From Massilia sp. YIM B02443 (lineage in GTDB: Bacteria; Pseudomonadota; Gammaproteobacteria; Burkholderiales; Burkholderiaceae_D), in the NCBI RefSeq assembly GCF_030411955.1, contig NZ_JASNRA010000002.1:248001-312000 (forward strand): a DNA stretch of 64,000 nucleotides, in the 5' to 3' direction. The number at the start of each line of letters is the position of its first letter. Positions within the stretch are counted from its first letter, which is position 1. The notes below the pieces were generated by a model that worked only from the letters and a program-made list of their open reading frames with translations, did no database searches and had not been told where the DNA came from. This document shows positions 51,312-60,224 of this stretch, piece by piece. A program made the translations under genes and the position numbers.

Positions 51312-52628
51312 CTAGCCCAGGCGCCTGAGCACCGCCGCCAGCTTGCCGAACAGTTCGTCGACGTGGCGGCGCTCCAGCACCAGCGGCGGCGACAGCGCGA
51401 TGATGTCGCCGGTGGTGCGGATCAACAGGCCGTCGGCGAAGGCCGCCTTCAGCGCGGCGTAGCCACGCGCACCCGGCTTGCCTGGGATCGGTTCAAGTTC
51501 GACGGCCCCGATCATGCCGATCGAGCGCAGATCGATTACGTACGGCAGGCCGCGCAGCGCATGCAGCGCATCCTCGAAATACGGCTGCAGGGCGCGCGCA
51601 TTCTCCAGCACCGCCTGTTCGCGGAACACCTCCAGCGTGGCCAGCGCGGCGGCGCAGGCCAGCGGGTGGCCGGAATAGGTGTAGCCGTGGAACAGCTCGA
51701 TGCCCGGCGGCGCATCCATGAAGGCGTCGTGGATGAAGCCCTTGCTGAACACGGCGCCCATCGGCACCGCGCCGTTGGTGATGCCCTTGGCGGCGCACAT
51801 CATGTCCGGCTCGACGCCGAAACAGTCGCCCGCGAACGGCGTGGTGAGGCGTCCGAAGCCGGTGATGACTTCGTCGAAGATCAGGAGGATGCCATGGCGG
51901 TCGCAGATGTCGCGCAGGCGCTGCAGGTAGCCCTTCGGCGGAATCAAGACGCCGGTCGAGCCGGACACCGGTTCGACGATCACGGCGGCGATGGTGGACG
52001 GGTCGTGCAGCGCCACCATGCGCTCCAGGTCGTCGGCCAGCTCGGCGCCGAACTCCGGTTCGCCGCGCGCGTAAGCATTGCGCTCCAGGTCGTGGGTGTG
52101 GCGCAGGTGATCGGCGCCCGGCAGCAGCGGGCCGAAGTTTTTCCGGTTGGCGCCGATGCCGCCCACGCTCAGGCCGCCGAAGCCGACCCCGTGGTAGCCG
52201 CGCTCGCGCCCGATCAGGCGCGTGCGGCCGCCCTCGCCGCGCGCCTTGTGGTAGGCCAGCGCGATCTTGAGCGCGGTGTCCACCGCCTCCGATCCGGAGC
52301 CGGTGTAGAACACGTGGCCGAAGCGGTGGCCGGAAAATTCCATCAGCTGCTCGGCCAGGTCGAAGGCGGCCGGGTGGCCCATCTGGAAGGTCGGCGCGTA
52401 ATCGAGCTGGCCGGCCATGGCGGCGATCGCGGCCGTGATCCTGGGCTGGCCGTGCCCGCACGGCACGCACCACAGGCCGGCGGCGCCGTCGAGGATCTGG
52501 CGGCCGTCGACGTCGCGGTAATACATGCCTTCGGCCGACACCAACAGGCGCGGGTCGCGCTTGAAGTCGCGGTTGTTGGTGAACGGCATCCAGAAGGATG
52601 ACATCGAGCGCGGCCTGGACTGGTTCAT
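51312..52628 (-). CDS. Class III omega-amino acid:pyruvate aminotransferase (beta-alanine type)
   Basis: The 438-residue PLP enzyme has G-S-G-S-E-A-V-D-T-A-L-K (phosphate loop), L-I-F-D-E-V-I-T-G-F-G-R-L and the PLP-lysine region C-A-A-K-G-I-T-N-G-A-V-P-M-G-A-V. It begins like beta-alanine:pyruvate transaminases (F-W-M-P-F-T-N-N-R-D-F-K). It would take the beta-alanine or beta-aminoisobutyrate produced by reductive pyrimidine breakdown to malonate semialdehydes. GAGGAG lies before the ATG. It is the first gene of a likely aminotransferase-PreT-permease operon. Confidence 0.9.
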   Translation of the reverse strand: MNQSRPRSMSSFWMPFTNNRDFKRDPRLLVSAEGMYYRDVDGRQILDGAAGLWCVPCGHGQPRITAAIAAMAGQLDYAPTFQMGHPAAFDLAEQLMEFSGHRFGHVFYTGSGSEAVDTALKIALAYHKARGEGGRTRLIGRERGYHGVGFGGLSVGGIGANRKNFGPLLPGADHLRHTHDLERNAYARGEPEFGAELADDLERMVALHDPSTIAAVIVEPVSGSTGVLIPPKGYLQRLRDICDRHGILLIFDEVITGFGRLTTPFAGDCFGVEPDMMCAAKGITNGAVPMGAVFSKGFIHDAFMDAPPGIELFHGYTYSGHPLACAAALATLEVFREQAVLENARALQPYFEDALHALRGLPYVIDLRSIGMIGAVELEPIPGKPGARGYAALKAAFADGLLIRTTGDIIALSPPLVLERRHVDELFGKLAAVLRRLG

Positions 52629-52793
52629 GTTGATCTCCTCGACTCGGTGACACCGACATCAATGCAGTTTGAACAATATTCGGGCTTCTGGCAACCACAA
52701 CGGCGCTGCAACCGGCCGGCGCTCTCGCACACCGTTGTTCACATGGCGCACAGCAATGGTATGCTACCGCTTACCACATTGACAACGCCGAGC

Positions 52794-53363
52794 ATGTCGA
52801 CCTATTTCACCCCTGTCCTGACCACCGATCGCCTGGTGCTGCGCCCGCTGAAGACGGAAGACGCCGCCGGCCTGTTCGCCATCTTTTCCGACCCCGCCGT
52901 GGTGCGCTTCTGGAGCACCGAGGCGTGGACCGACATCTCGTTCGCCGAGACCGCCATCGCCCGGGCGCAGGAAGGCTACCGCGACGAAACCGACATCCAC
53001 TTCGCGGTCGAACTGGTGCGTGGCGGACAGCTGATCGGCACCGTCAAGCTGCACCACTTCTTCAACCAGAACAATCGCTGCGAGCTGGGTTACGCCATCG
53101 CCAGCGCGCACTGGGGCCAGGGGTATGCGAGCGAGGCGATCGGCGCGGCGCTCGAGCACGGCTTCCGCGAGGTTGGGCTGAACCGGGTGGAAGCCGACAT
53201 CGACCCGCGCAACCAAGCCTCCGCCCGGGTGCTGGAAAAACTCGGCTTCCGCAAGGAAGGCTACATGCCGCAGCGCTGGCTGGTGCACGGCCAGTATGCC
53301 GACACGGTGAACTACGGCCTGCTGCGCAGCTACTGGGACGAGCGCACGACGGTGCGCGGATGA
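52794..53363 (+). CDS. GNAT acetyltransferase, RimJ/RimL type
   Basis: The 189-residue protein has T-D-R-L-V-L-R-P-L-K-T-E-D, C-E-L-G-Y-A-I-A-S-A-H-W-G-Q-G-Y-A (acetyl-CoA loop) and D-P-R-N-Q-A-S-A-R-V-L-E-K-L-G-F, all typical of ribosomal-protein-type N-acetyltransferases. The frame extends upstream to 52647, but family length and the usual N-terminus favour the ATG at 52794. Its TGA overlaps a possible ATG of the next gene. Substrate unknown. Confidence 0.88.
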   Translation: MSTYFTPVLTTDRLVLRPLKTEDAAGLFAIFSDPAVVRFWSTEAWTDISFAETAIARAQEGYRDETDIHFAVELVRGGQLIGTVKLHHFFNQNNRCELGYAIASAHWGQGYASEAIGAALEHGFREVGLNRVEADIDPRNQASARVLEKLGFRKEGYMPQRWLVHGQYADTVNYGLLRSYWDERTTVRG

Positions 53364-53380
53364 CGATGCGGAGCGGGACG

Positions 53381-53992
53381 ATGAAGACCTTGACGGCATG
53401 CGCGGCACTGACCCTGGCGGGCCTGGCCGGCGCCTCGCCCTCGGTGGCGGCCCAGGCCACGGTGCCGGCCTGGCGCGACGTGACCGTGTATGCGGCCGAC
53501 GCCGCCTACCCGGCCGCGCTGGCGCGCCGCGGCGTGCAGGGCGAAGCGGTGGTCGAACTCACCGTCGACGCCGAGGCGCGCGAGCGCACGGCCACGGTAC
53601 GCACCTCGTCGCGCTCGGCCGAGCTGGATGCGCTGGCAGTGACGATGGCCAAGCGCATGGACATCGCCGCCCTCGATGGCGCCAGCGGCCTGGTGCGCGT
53701 GCGCTTCTTGAAGGACCACAGCACCACGGTGGCCACCAAGACCTGCGCCGACTTCAACGTCGACGCGGCCTACCAGGCCGCTACCTTTCCCGAGCGCAGG
53801 CTGCGCGAGATGCCGATCATGATGGACAGCATCGGCATGCTGATCCACAGCCTGCACCGCGCCGGCACGCCGCGCACCTTCCCCGCGGTCGAGCCGCTGA
53901 TCGACGCCACGGTGGCGGCCTGCGCGCGCACGCCGTCGTCGGGCATGCTGGACGTGATGCGCCAGGAAGCGCTCAAGCTGATCGAACAGTAG
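53381..53992 (+). CDS. Periplasmic protein with TonB C-terminal-like domain
   Basis: The 203-residue protein has a signal peptide (M-K-T-L-T ... S-P-S-V-A-A-Q). A TonB-C/energy-transducer-like segment follows (A-Y-P-A-A-L-A-R-R-G-V-Q-G-E-A-V-V-E-L-T-V-D), then a C-terminal part of unknown fold. Unlike true TonB it has no anchored Pro-rich spacer, so it may be a soluble relative. GGAG stands eight bases before the ATG at 53381; in-frame ATGs at 53360 and 53366 are alternatives. It follows the GNAT gene closely and is probably co-transcribed. Confidence 0.7.
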   Translation: MKTLTACAALTLAGLAGASPSVAAQATVPAWRDVTVYAADAAYPAALARRGVQGEAVVELTVDAEARERTATVRTSSRSAELDALAVTMAKRMDIAALDGASGLVRVRFLKDHSTTVATKTCADFNVDAAYQAATFPERRLREMPIMMDSIGMLIHSLHRAGTPRTFPAVEPLIDATVAACARTPSSGMLDVMRQEALKLIEQ

Positions 53993-54146
53993 GCGCGCAG
54001 GCCGTATTGACGGCGCCGCGCGTTACCGTTCATCCTCCGGCACGACCGTTCGACCCAGCCGGCATGCACTTCGTCGGATCGCCGTTGGCGCCGGCGCCGC
54101 GCGCGCCTACAGTAGACGCGTCAATCACCGAGAAGGATACGCTCGC

Positions 54147-54443
54147 ATGAAAACCATCCATACGCCCTCCAGCCGCTTCAAATCGATCCTGCGCGACATG
54201 GAAGTCGCCGGCCGCGCCGGCTGGCGCCTGGCCAGGTCCGGCGCCCGCACGCTCAGCCGCATGCCGTGGCCGGTGCTGCTGGTGGCCGCGGTCGCGCTGG
54301 CCGCCCTGCTGACCATCGTGCCGCTGGTTCTCGGCCTGTTCATCGCGCTGCTGGTGCTGAAGTTCGTCGCCGGCATCGTGTTCAACCGCGGGCCGCGCGA
54401 TATCGAGGTCTACAAGCCGCACGATCCGCAGTCGCAGGGATAA
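54147..54443 (+). CDS. Small two-helix membrane protein preceding a LytS-type kinase
   Basis: The 98-residue protein has an amphipathic basic N-terminal half. A hydrophobic hairpin follows (P-V-L-L-V-A-A-V-A-L-A-A-L-L and V-L-G-L-F-I-A-L-L-V-L-K-F-V-A), then a polar tail. AGAAGGA lies upstream of the ATG. It ends 5 nt before the kinase start, so it is probably translated with the two-component system. I recognise no family; a sensory or stabilising role for the kinase is possible. Confidence 0.75.
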   Translation: MKTIHTPSSRFKSILRDMEVAGRAGWRLARSGARTLSRMPWPVLLVAAVALAALLTIVPLVLGLFIALLVLKFVAGIVFNRGPRDIEVYKPHDPQSQG

Positions 54444-54448
54444 GCGGC

Positions 54449-55351
54449 ATGCCTGCAACCCAGATCAACCGCGCCCTCGACTTCGTGCGCGACGCCGTGC
54501 GCGAAGCCGGCGCGCTGTGGTGGCGCTTCTTTGACTGGCTGGCGCTGGTCGAATGGCGCCAGCTGTACCTGATCTGGTTCCTGGCGCTGGTCACCGGCTT
54601 CTTCTTCGCCGTCTCCGAGCCGGCGATCTGGTTCGTGCTGATCTCGTTCGGCGTCAAGGTGCTGGCCGGCGGCAAGCGCCGCGCCGAACTGCTGGCGCGC
54701 GAAGCGTCGGACAAGGCGAACGTCGCCACGCTGGAACGGCGGCTGATGGAAGCGCAGATGGCCACGCTGCAGGCCCAGGTCGAACCGCACTTCCTGTTCA
54801 ACACCCTGGCCCTGATCGGCCAGCTGATCGAGACCGACCAGAAAGAAGCCGCGCGCGTGCACGGCTACCTGATCGAATACCTGCGCGCCTCCCTGCCGCA
54901 GATGCGCAGCAAAAATGGCAAAGGCAGCGGCGGCACGCTCGGCAAGCAGGTCGAGCTTTCGCGCGCCTACCTGGCCATCATGCAGGCGAGGATGAAGGAG
55001 CGACTGGCGGTGCGCTTCGAAGTGCCCGACTTCCTCGGCAGCGCACCGTTTCCGCCGATGATGCTGCAGACCCTGATCGAGAACGCCATCAAGCACGGCC
55101 TGGAACCGAAGATCAGCGGCGGCACGATCGTGGTGCGGGCGCGGGTGGAAGGCGCGACGCTGCACGTCGACGTGTGCGACGACGGCGTCGGCATCGACCT
55201 GCATGCCGGCGAAGGCGTGGGCCTGGCCAACATCCGCGAGCGCCTGGCGCTGTTGTACGGCAAGGCGGCCGAGCTGGCGATCGAGATCCCGCCCGGCGGC
55301 GGCGCCTGCGTGTCGATCCGGCTGCCGTACCGCATGACCGAGGACGATTGA
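54449..55351 (+). CDS. LytS/YehU-type sensor histidine kinase
   Basis: The 300-residue kinase has two membrane helices (about 35-75) and no large sensor domain. The HisKA_7TM/His_kinase box Q-V-E-P-H-F-L-F-N-T-L carries the phospho-His, and the ATPase has N-A-I-K-H-G-L (N box), D-D-G-V-G-I-D and G-V-G-L-A-N-I-R-E-R-L (G boxes). The ATG at 54449 has AGGGA upstream. It is followed after 1 nt by its LytTR regulator. The stimulus is unknown; the small membrane protein in front may contribute. Confidence 0.9.
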   Translation: MPATQINRALDFVRDAVREAGALWWRFFDWLALVEWRQLYLIWFLALVTGFFFAVSEPAIWFVLISFGVKVLAGGKRRAELLAREASDKANVATLERRLMEAQMATLQAQVEPHFLFNTLALIGQLIETDQKEAARVHGYLIEYLRASLPQMRSKNGKGSGGTLGKQVELSRAYLAIMQARMKERLAVRFEVPDFLGSAPFPPMMLQTLIENAIKHGLEPKISGGTIVVRARVEGATLHVDVCDDGVGIDLHAGEGVGLANIRERLALLYGKAAELAIEIPPGGGACVSIRLPYRMTEDD

Positions 55352-55352
55352 A

Positions 55353-56129
55353 TTGAACCCGACCGCCCTGATTGCCGACGACGAGGCGCCGATGCGCGAC
55401 CAGCTGCGCACGCGGCTGCAGCAGGCCTGGCCCGGACTGCGCATCGTCGCCGAAGCGGCCAACGGCCTGGACGCGGTGACGCTGGCCGGCGAACACCGGC
55501 CGGACATCGTCTTCCTCGACATCCGCATGCCCGGCATGGGCGGCATCGACGCCGCGCGCCAGCTCTATGACCGCTGCCACATCGTGTTCGTCACCGCCTA
55601 CGACCAGTATGCGATCGACGCCTTCGAGCACGGCGCGATCGACTACCTGCTCAAACCCGTAACACCGGACCGGCTGGCGACCACGGTGGAACGCCTGCAG
55701 CGGCGCCTGGAACGGCAGCCGCAGGACATCGGCGCCCAGCTGGCGCAGTTGGCGCAACTGAGCGACCGCCTGCTGGGTGGGAACGCGCCGGCGGCGCGCC
55801 CTGCGTACCTGCGCTGGATCCAGGCCCAGTCCGGCCAGAGCCTGCGCATGGTGAGCACGCGCGAAGTGCTGTTCTTCCAGTCGGACGAAAAGTATACGCG
55901 GGTGCAGACCGCCACCGCCCAGCACCTGATCCGCAAGACGCTCAAGGAGCTGGAAGAAGAGCTCGATCCGGACGAGTTCTGGCGCATTCACCGCTCGACG
56001 CTGGTGCGGGTCGACGCCATTCTCGAAGTGCGGCGCGACCTACGCGGACGCCAGATGCTGCGACTGCGCGATTACGCGGAAGAGCTGGAAGTGAGCCGTA
56101 ATCACGGGGCGCTGTTCCAGCAGATGTAG
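55353..56129 (+). CDS. LytTR-family response regulator
   Basis: The 258-residue protein has a receiver domain with D-D-E near residue 10 and the phospho-Asp in I-V-F-L-D-I-R-M-P-G-M-G-G. A LytTR DNA-binding domain covers about 155-258 (F-F-Q-S-D-E-K-Y-T-R-V and F-W-R-I-H-R-S-T-L-V-R-V). The start codon is TTG at 55353, one base after the kinase stop, and no ATG gives an intact receiver domain. A decayed copy of its C-terminal coding region lies 1.9 kb downstream. Confidence 0.92.
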   Translation: MNPTALIADDEAPMRDQLRTRLQQAWPGLRIVAEAANGLDAVTLAGEHRPDIVFLDIRMPGMGGIDAARQLYDRCHIVFVTAYDQYAIDAFEHGAIDYLLKPVTPDRLATTVERLQRRLERQPQDIGAQLAQLAQLSDRLLGGNAPAARPAYLRWIQAQSGQSLRMVSTREVLFFQSDEKYTRVQTATAQHLIRKTLKELEEELDPDEFWRIHRSTLVRVDAILEVRRDLRGRQMLRLRDYAEELEVSRNHGALFQQM

Positions 56130-56143
56130 GCCAAGCCTCAACC

Positions 56144-56878
56144 CTAACCCTGTGCGGTAGGACGGACGATGACTTCGCCGACGTCAATATCGTCGGGTTG
56201 GGCAATCGCGAATGCAATGGCGTTCGCGATTGCCGCCGGCGGCATGGCGATTTTTTCCATCGCGGCAACGATGGGCGCTTTGGCATCGGCGTCCGCGATC
56301 GACTCGGCGAAATTGGTGCGGGTGAAGCCGGGCGAAACAACGGTGACGCGCAGGTGTTCTCCCGCCTCTTGCCGCAAGCCCTCCGAGATCGCACGCACGG
56401 CGGATTTGGTCGCACAATACACCGCCATGTTCGGCACAACCCGGTAGGCCGCCGTCGAACATAGATTGATGACATGCCCGAAGCCCTGACGCCGGAACAC
56501 CGGCAATGCGGCGGCAATGCCGTTCAGGACGCCTTTCACGTTCACATCGATCATCTCATTCCATTCGTCGACGCGCAGCGCGTCGAGCGGCGCCAGCGGG
56601 CCAATGCCGGCGTTGTTGACGCAGACATCGAGCTTGCCGAAGCGCTCCACTGCCAGAGCGACGATCGCGCTCAGATCGGCGTGGCGCCTGACGTCGATGC
56701 TGGCGTGAACCGCCTGCCCGCCCGCGTCGTTGATGCGCTGCGCCAGGGCCGCCAGCTTGCCGGCATGGCGCGCGCCCAGCACCACCCGGCACCCTTCGCT
56801 GGCGAGCAGCAATGCGGTGGCTTCGCCGATTCCGCTGCTGGCGCCCGTGATCATGATGACCTTGTCCTGAATGTGCAT
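56144..56878 (-). CDS. Short-chain dehydrogenase/reductase
   Basis: The 244-residue classical SDR has M-I-T-G-A-S-S-G-I-G-E (NAD(P) loop), C-V-N-N-A-G-I-G, the catalytic Ser in C-S-T-A-A-Y and Y-C-A-T-K with the Tyr and Lys. Substrate is unknown; the closest general type is YdfG-like NADP-dependent alcohol dehydrogenase. GGGGGGAAAC precedes the ATG. It is divergent from an AraC regulator that probably controls it, and convergent with the LytTR gene. Confidence 0.9.
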   Translation of the reverse strand: MHIQDKVIMITGASSGIGEATALLLASEGCRVVLGARHAGKLAALAQRINDAGGQAVHASIDVRRHADLSAIVALAVERFGKLDVCVNNAGIGPLAPLDALRVDEWNEMIDVNVKGVLNGIAAALPVFRRQGFGHVINLCSTAAYRVVPNMAVYCATKSAVRAISEGLRQEAGEHLRVTVVSPGFTRTNFAESIADADAKAPIVAAMEKIAMPPAAIANAIAFAIAQPDDIDVGEVIVRPTAQG

Positions 56879-57012
56879 GTTTCCCCCCGGCGTGAGTAGA
56901 TGACGGTATTGGCGCGACCATTGGCCAACGCGCTGGAGACGTGATCTTCGCACCGGGTGCCTGGTCGATATATGATGTATCCACCCGAATTATTCATTGA
57001 TCGTACATATCC

Positions 57013-58005
57013 ATGGATCCGCTTTCCGGTATCTTTTCCTTGCTGACGGTACAAAGCGCACTGACAGCCCGCATCGAGCTGCGCGGCCCATGGGCACTGC
57101 GCTTTCCCGAGTACCGGCATGTCAAGTTCACGGGGGTCCTGGAAGGGCAATTCTGGCTGTGGTTCGACGATGGCTCGCCGCCACTGAAGCTGGAAACCGG
57201 CGACTTTTATCTGATGACGCGCGGACTGCCTTACTGCGTCGGCAGCGATCCGACCCTGACACCCGAGGATGGGCGGGCCTTCCTGGCCCGGCATGCAGGG
57301 CCGGACGGGATCGTGCGTTCTGGTGACAGCGGCCAGACAGCCATCGCGACCGGCGGCCGCTTCACGTTCGAGGGCGACGGCAGCGATCTTCTCTTGAACC
57401 TGCTGCCACCGCTGGTCCATGTCCAGGCTGGCGCGCCGGGTGCGGCGCCATTGCGCGCGGTGCTGGAATTGCTGCGGCTGGAGTCGGCGGCAGCGCTGCC
57501 GGGAGCATCGGTCGTGTCTGCCAGCCTGGCGAGCCTGATCCTGATGCAGATCCTGCGCGCACAGCTGGCAACAGCAGTCCCGGCTGCAGGATGGCTGGGG
57601 GCGCTGGCCGATCCCCGGATCGGCAAGGCCTTGAGCCTGATGCATGCGCAATTCGCGCGATGCTGGAAGGTGGAAGAGCTGGCGTCGGAGGTGGCCATGT
57701 CGCGCACCGCGTTCGCCGAGCGCTTCCGGCGCCTGGTGGGCGTGCCGCCGCTCGCCTACCTGATCGACTGGCGCATGTCGGTGGCGGGCGCCGCACTAAA
57801 GACGGGCGCCAGTCTGTCGCAAGTGGCGGAACATGTCGGCTACGGTTCAGAGGCTGCCTTCAGTGCCGCGTTCAAGCGGGCTACCGGGCAAAGTCCCGGG
57901 CAGTACCGGTCGCGGCGGGCCGGGCAGCAGGTGCCGTCAGTCGATCCGGAGCGCCGGATCTTGCCCCTGGCACTCAACGCTGGTGCGGATTGCCCCGATT
58001 TGTGA
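57013..58005 (+). CDS. AraC family regulator with cupin sensor domain
   Basis: The 330-residue protein has an N-terminal cupin_6/AraC-binding-like domain (G-Q-F-W-L-W-F-D-D ... L-E-T-G-D-F-Y-L-M-T-R-G). A C-terminal double HTH follows (about 200-300; V-E-E-L-A-S-E-V-A-M-S-R-T-A-F-A-E-R-F and L-S-Q-V-A-E-H-V-G-Y-G-S-E-A-A-F-S-A-A-F-K-R). It fits regulators placed divergent from an SDR gene they control. The last ~15 codons run out of frame through DNA that resembles the 3' end of a LytTR gene, so the native C-terminus may have been replaced. Confidence 0.9.
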   Translation: MDPLSGIFSLLTVQSALTARIELRGPWALRFPEYRHVKFTGVLEGQFWLWFDDGSPPLKLETGDFYLMTRGLPYCVGSDPTLTPEDGRAFLARHAGPDGIVRSGDSGQTAIATGGRFTFEGDGSDLLLNLLPPLVHVQAGAPGAAPLRAVLELLRLESAAALPGASVVSASLASLILMQILRAQLATAVPAAGWLGALADPRIGKALSLMHAQFARCWKVEELASEVAMSRTAFAERFRRLVGVPPLAYLIDWRMSVAGAALKTGASLSQVAEHVGYGSEAAFSAAFKRATGQSPGQYRSRRAGQQVPSVDPERRILPLALNAGADCPDL

Positions 58006-58049
58006 AGTGCGGCGTGATATGCGTGAGCGGCCGATGCTGCGACTGCGCG
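57973..58049 (+). pseudogene. Relic of a LytTR response-regulator 3' coding region
   Basis: In a frame different from the AraC gene, this stretch reads S-T-L-V-R-I-A-P-I-C-E-V-R-R-D-M-R-E-R-P-M-L-R-L-R. The LytTR protein encoded at 55353-56129 has S-T-L-V-R-V-D-A-I-L-E-V-R-R-D-L-R-G-R-Q-M-L-R-L-R. The 46 bases 58004-58049 match 56025-56070 at 37 positions without gaps. No other part of such a gene is present. Confidence 0.65.
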
Positions 58050-58116
58050 CAGAGCGAACGTCAGGGCCCCGGCAGCCGAGCCCGTTCGTGAGGCTGCTCG
58101 CCCAGGCGGTTTTCCT

Positions 58117-58368
58117 TTACTTCTCGCCCAAGAAAACGACAAGTTCGTCATATCCGCCTATACGCTGCCCGTCGATATAGGTCTGCGGCGTGGTCTGGAC
58201 GCCCTCGTCCTGCATGAAGGCATCGACTTCGCTTCGGGTAGTCAACTGATGATCCTCGACCTGGTAACCCGCCCGTTTTAATAATGTCAGCGACTCGACG
58301 CCAAATGGACAAATATGTTCTGGGGTGACCATGCGGTGCAGTACAGCTTGTTTCGATTCGATTGTCAT
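58117..58368 (-). CDS. Monothiol glutaredoxin-like protein
   Basis: The 83-residue protein has the thioredoxin fold of bacterial GrxC: active site C-P-F-G in place of C-P-Y-C, T-T-P-Q-T-Y-I-D-G and G-G-Y-D-E-L. With only the first Cys it could form mixed disulphides with glutathione but not a dithiol cycle. It is convergent with the AraC gene across the LytTR relic region and divergent from the phosphatase gene. Cytosolic; specific partner unknown. Confidence 0.85.
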   Translation of the reverse strand: MTIESKQAVLHRMVTPEHICPFGVESLTLLKRAGYQVEDHQLTTRSEVDAFMQDEGVQTTPQTYIDGQRIGGYDELVVFLGEK

Positions 58369-58460
58369 GTTTACCTGTTTCCTTAAAGGCTAAGTTTTTT
58401 GTGGCAATGAGACGAGCCAGCAGATCGTGGACTTGAGGTTAGGCCGCTAGTGCCGGCGGC

Positions 58461-58484
58461 GCCGTGCGTCACCGCACGCACGGC
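58461..58484. repeat. 9-bp perfect inverted repeat in the grx-phoD gap
   Basis: GCCGTGCGT and ACGCACGGC face each other across CACCGC in the 236-nt gap between the divergent glutaredoxin-like and phosphatase genes. It could be an operator or a transcript hairpin. No Pho-box-like direct repeat is visible in this gap. Confidence 0.4.
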
Positions 58485-58604
58485 TGTGATCACGTGGTCA
58501 AGCGCTGGAAGCCCCCTTCCGCCCTCGCCGTTCAGTTGGCGATTTCATCGTCACGTCATATTAAAAAAATAAGCTGGCTCGCACTCAAATAATCGGAGCC
58601 AGGC

Positions 58605-60212
58605 ATGACTTCATCGATTTCGCGTCGCAATTTCCTGTCCCAGGGCGGGGCCTTGGTGGGCAGTTCGGCATTGGGCGGTTCCCTGCTGCTCGAAGGTTGC
58701 GGCGGCAGCAGCAACCCTGTGTCGATCGGTGTCAGCGAGAGTGAACGGCCCAAGATGCCGTCGGGAATACAGTTCGGCGACATCACGGACAACCGGGCGA
58801 TCATCTGGAGCCGAAGCGACCGCACTGCGCAGATGATGGTCGAATACGATACCAGCGACCGTTTCAGCAATCCGAGCCGCATCGTTGGTCCTACTGCCAG
58901 CGACGCCGCCGATTTCACGACCCGTGTCGACCTGAGCGGCTTGCCCGCCGGCCAGACGGTATTCGTCCGCGTGCGCTATGTGGATCCCCACAATCCAAAA
59001 ATCGAAAGCGAAACCATCTCGGGTCAATTCAGGACCACGCCGCCGGCCGATGCCACCCGGCCCGTGCGTTTTCACTGGAGCGGCGACCAGTGCGGCCAGG
59101 GCTGGGGCATCAACACGGATTTCGGCGGCATGAAAATCTATGAAGCGATGCGTTTGCGCGACCCGGACTTTTTCATCCACAACGGCGACACGATTTATGC
59201 CGACGGCCCGATCCTGGCCCAGGTAACCGCGGAAAACGGAAAGATATGGCGTAATCTGGTCACCGAAGAAGTCAGCAAGGTCGCGGAAACGCTGAAGGAA
59301 TACCGTGGGCGCCATGCCTACAACATGATGGACGCGAACTTCCGCAAGTTCGCGGCCCAGGTGCCGCAGATCTGGCAATGGGACGATCACGAAGTGACGA
59401 ACAACTACAGCGCCGCCAAGGATTTATCGAGCGATGCGCGTTACACCGAAAAAAGCATCGCCACCCTCACCACCCGCGGCCGACGCGCCTTCCTCGAATA
59501 TGCGCCCATGCGTTATTACAAGCAAAGCGAACCGCAGCGCATTTATCGCACCATCTCGCACGGTCCGCTGCTGGACGTATTCGTCCTGGACATGCGCACC
59601 TACCGTGGTCCGAACAGCACCAACCTGCAAACCGTGGAAGACGCCAGTTCGGCGTTCCTGGGGAGGGAACAGGTGGAATGGCTGATCGCCAGGCTGAAGG
59701 CCTCGAAAGCAACCTGGAAAGTCATCTCCGCCGACATGCCCATCGGCCTGAATGTCGGCGACGGCAGCAACGCCCAGGGTGAAGCCGTGTGGGAAGCGCT
59801 CGCCAACGGCAACGACGGCGCTGCGCTCGGCCGCGAACTCGAAATGGCCCGCCTGCTCAGCAGTATCAAGGCAGTTCCGAACGTGGTCTGGATTACCACC
59901 GACGTCCACTATTGCGCCGCCCACTACTACGATCCGGCCCAAGCGCGGTTCACGAACTTTTCGCCATTCTGGGAATTCGTCGCAGGCCCGATGAATGCAG
60001 GAACCTTCGGTCCGGGCGTGCTCGACAAAACCTTCGGGTCCACCGCGGTATTTTCGAAAAGCCCGCTGATCCAGAACTCCTCGCCATTTGCTGGCTACCA
60101 GTTCTTTGGTGAGATCAATATCGACCCTCGCACCAAGGCGATGAAGGTCGAGCTGTTCAACCTCGACGGCATCTCGCAGTTTGCGCAGACGCTACCGGCG
60201 GCGGGCGTGTAA
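58605..60212 (+). CDS. phoD: PhoD-type alkaline phosphatase/phosphodiesterase, Tat-exported
   Basis: The 535-residue protein has a twin-arginine signal (S-R-R-N-F-L-S-Q-G-G) and an N-terminal Ig-like PhoD_N domain (about 45-140). The metallophosphatase domain has W-S-G-D-Q-C, H-N-G-D-T-I-Y-A-D-G, W-D-D-H-E-V-T-N-N and W-I-T-T-D-V-H. PhoD enzymes release phosphate from mono- and diesters outside the cytoplasm with Fe/Ca. The signal region also holds L-L-L-E-G-C, so lipid modification is possible. Probably monocistronic, although no phosphate-starvation box is seen. Confidence 0.92.
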   Translation: MTSSISRRNFLSQGGALVGSSALGGSLLLEGCGGSSNPVSIGVSESERPKMPSGIQFGDITDNRAIIWSRSDRTAQMMVEYDTSDRFSNPSRIVGPTASDAADFTTRVDLSGLPAGQTVFVRVRYVDPHNPKIESETISGQFRTTPPADATRPVRFHWSGDQCGQGWGINTDFGGMKIYEAMRLRDPDFFIHNGDTIYADGPILAQVTAENGKIWRNLVTEEVSKVAETLKEYRGRHAYNMMDANFRKFAAQVPQIWQWDDHEVTNNYSAAKDLSSDARYTEKSIATLTTRGRRAFLEYAPMRYYKQSEPQRIYRTISHGPLLDVFVLDMRTYRGPNSTNLQTVEDASSAFLGREQVEWLIARLKASKATWKVISADMPIGLNVGDGSNAQGEAVWEALANGNDGAALGRELEMARLLSSIKAVPNVVWITTDVHYCAAHYYDPAQARFTNFSPFWEFVAGPMNAGTFGPGVLDKTFGSTAVFSKSPLIQNSSPFAGYQFFGEINIDPRTKAMKVELFNLDGISQFAQTLPAAGV

Positions 60213-60224
60213 GGTCCAGGCGTT

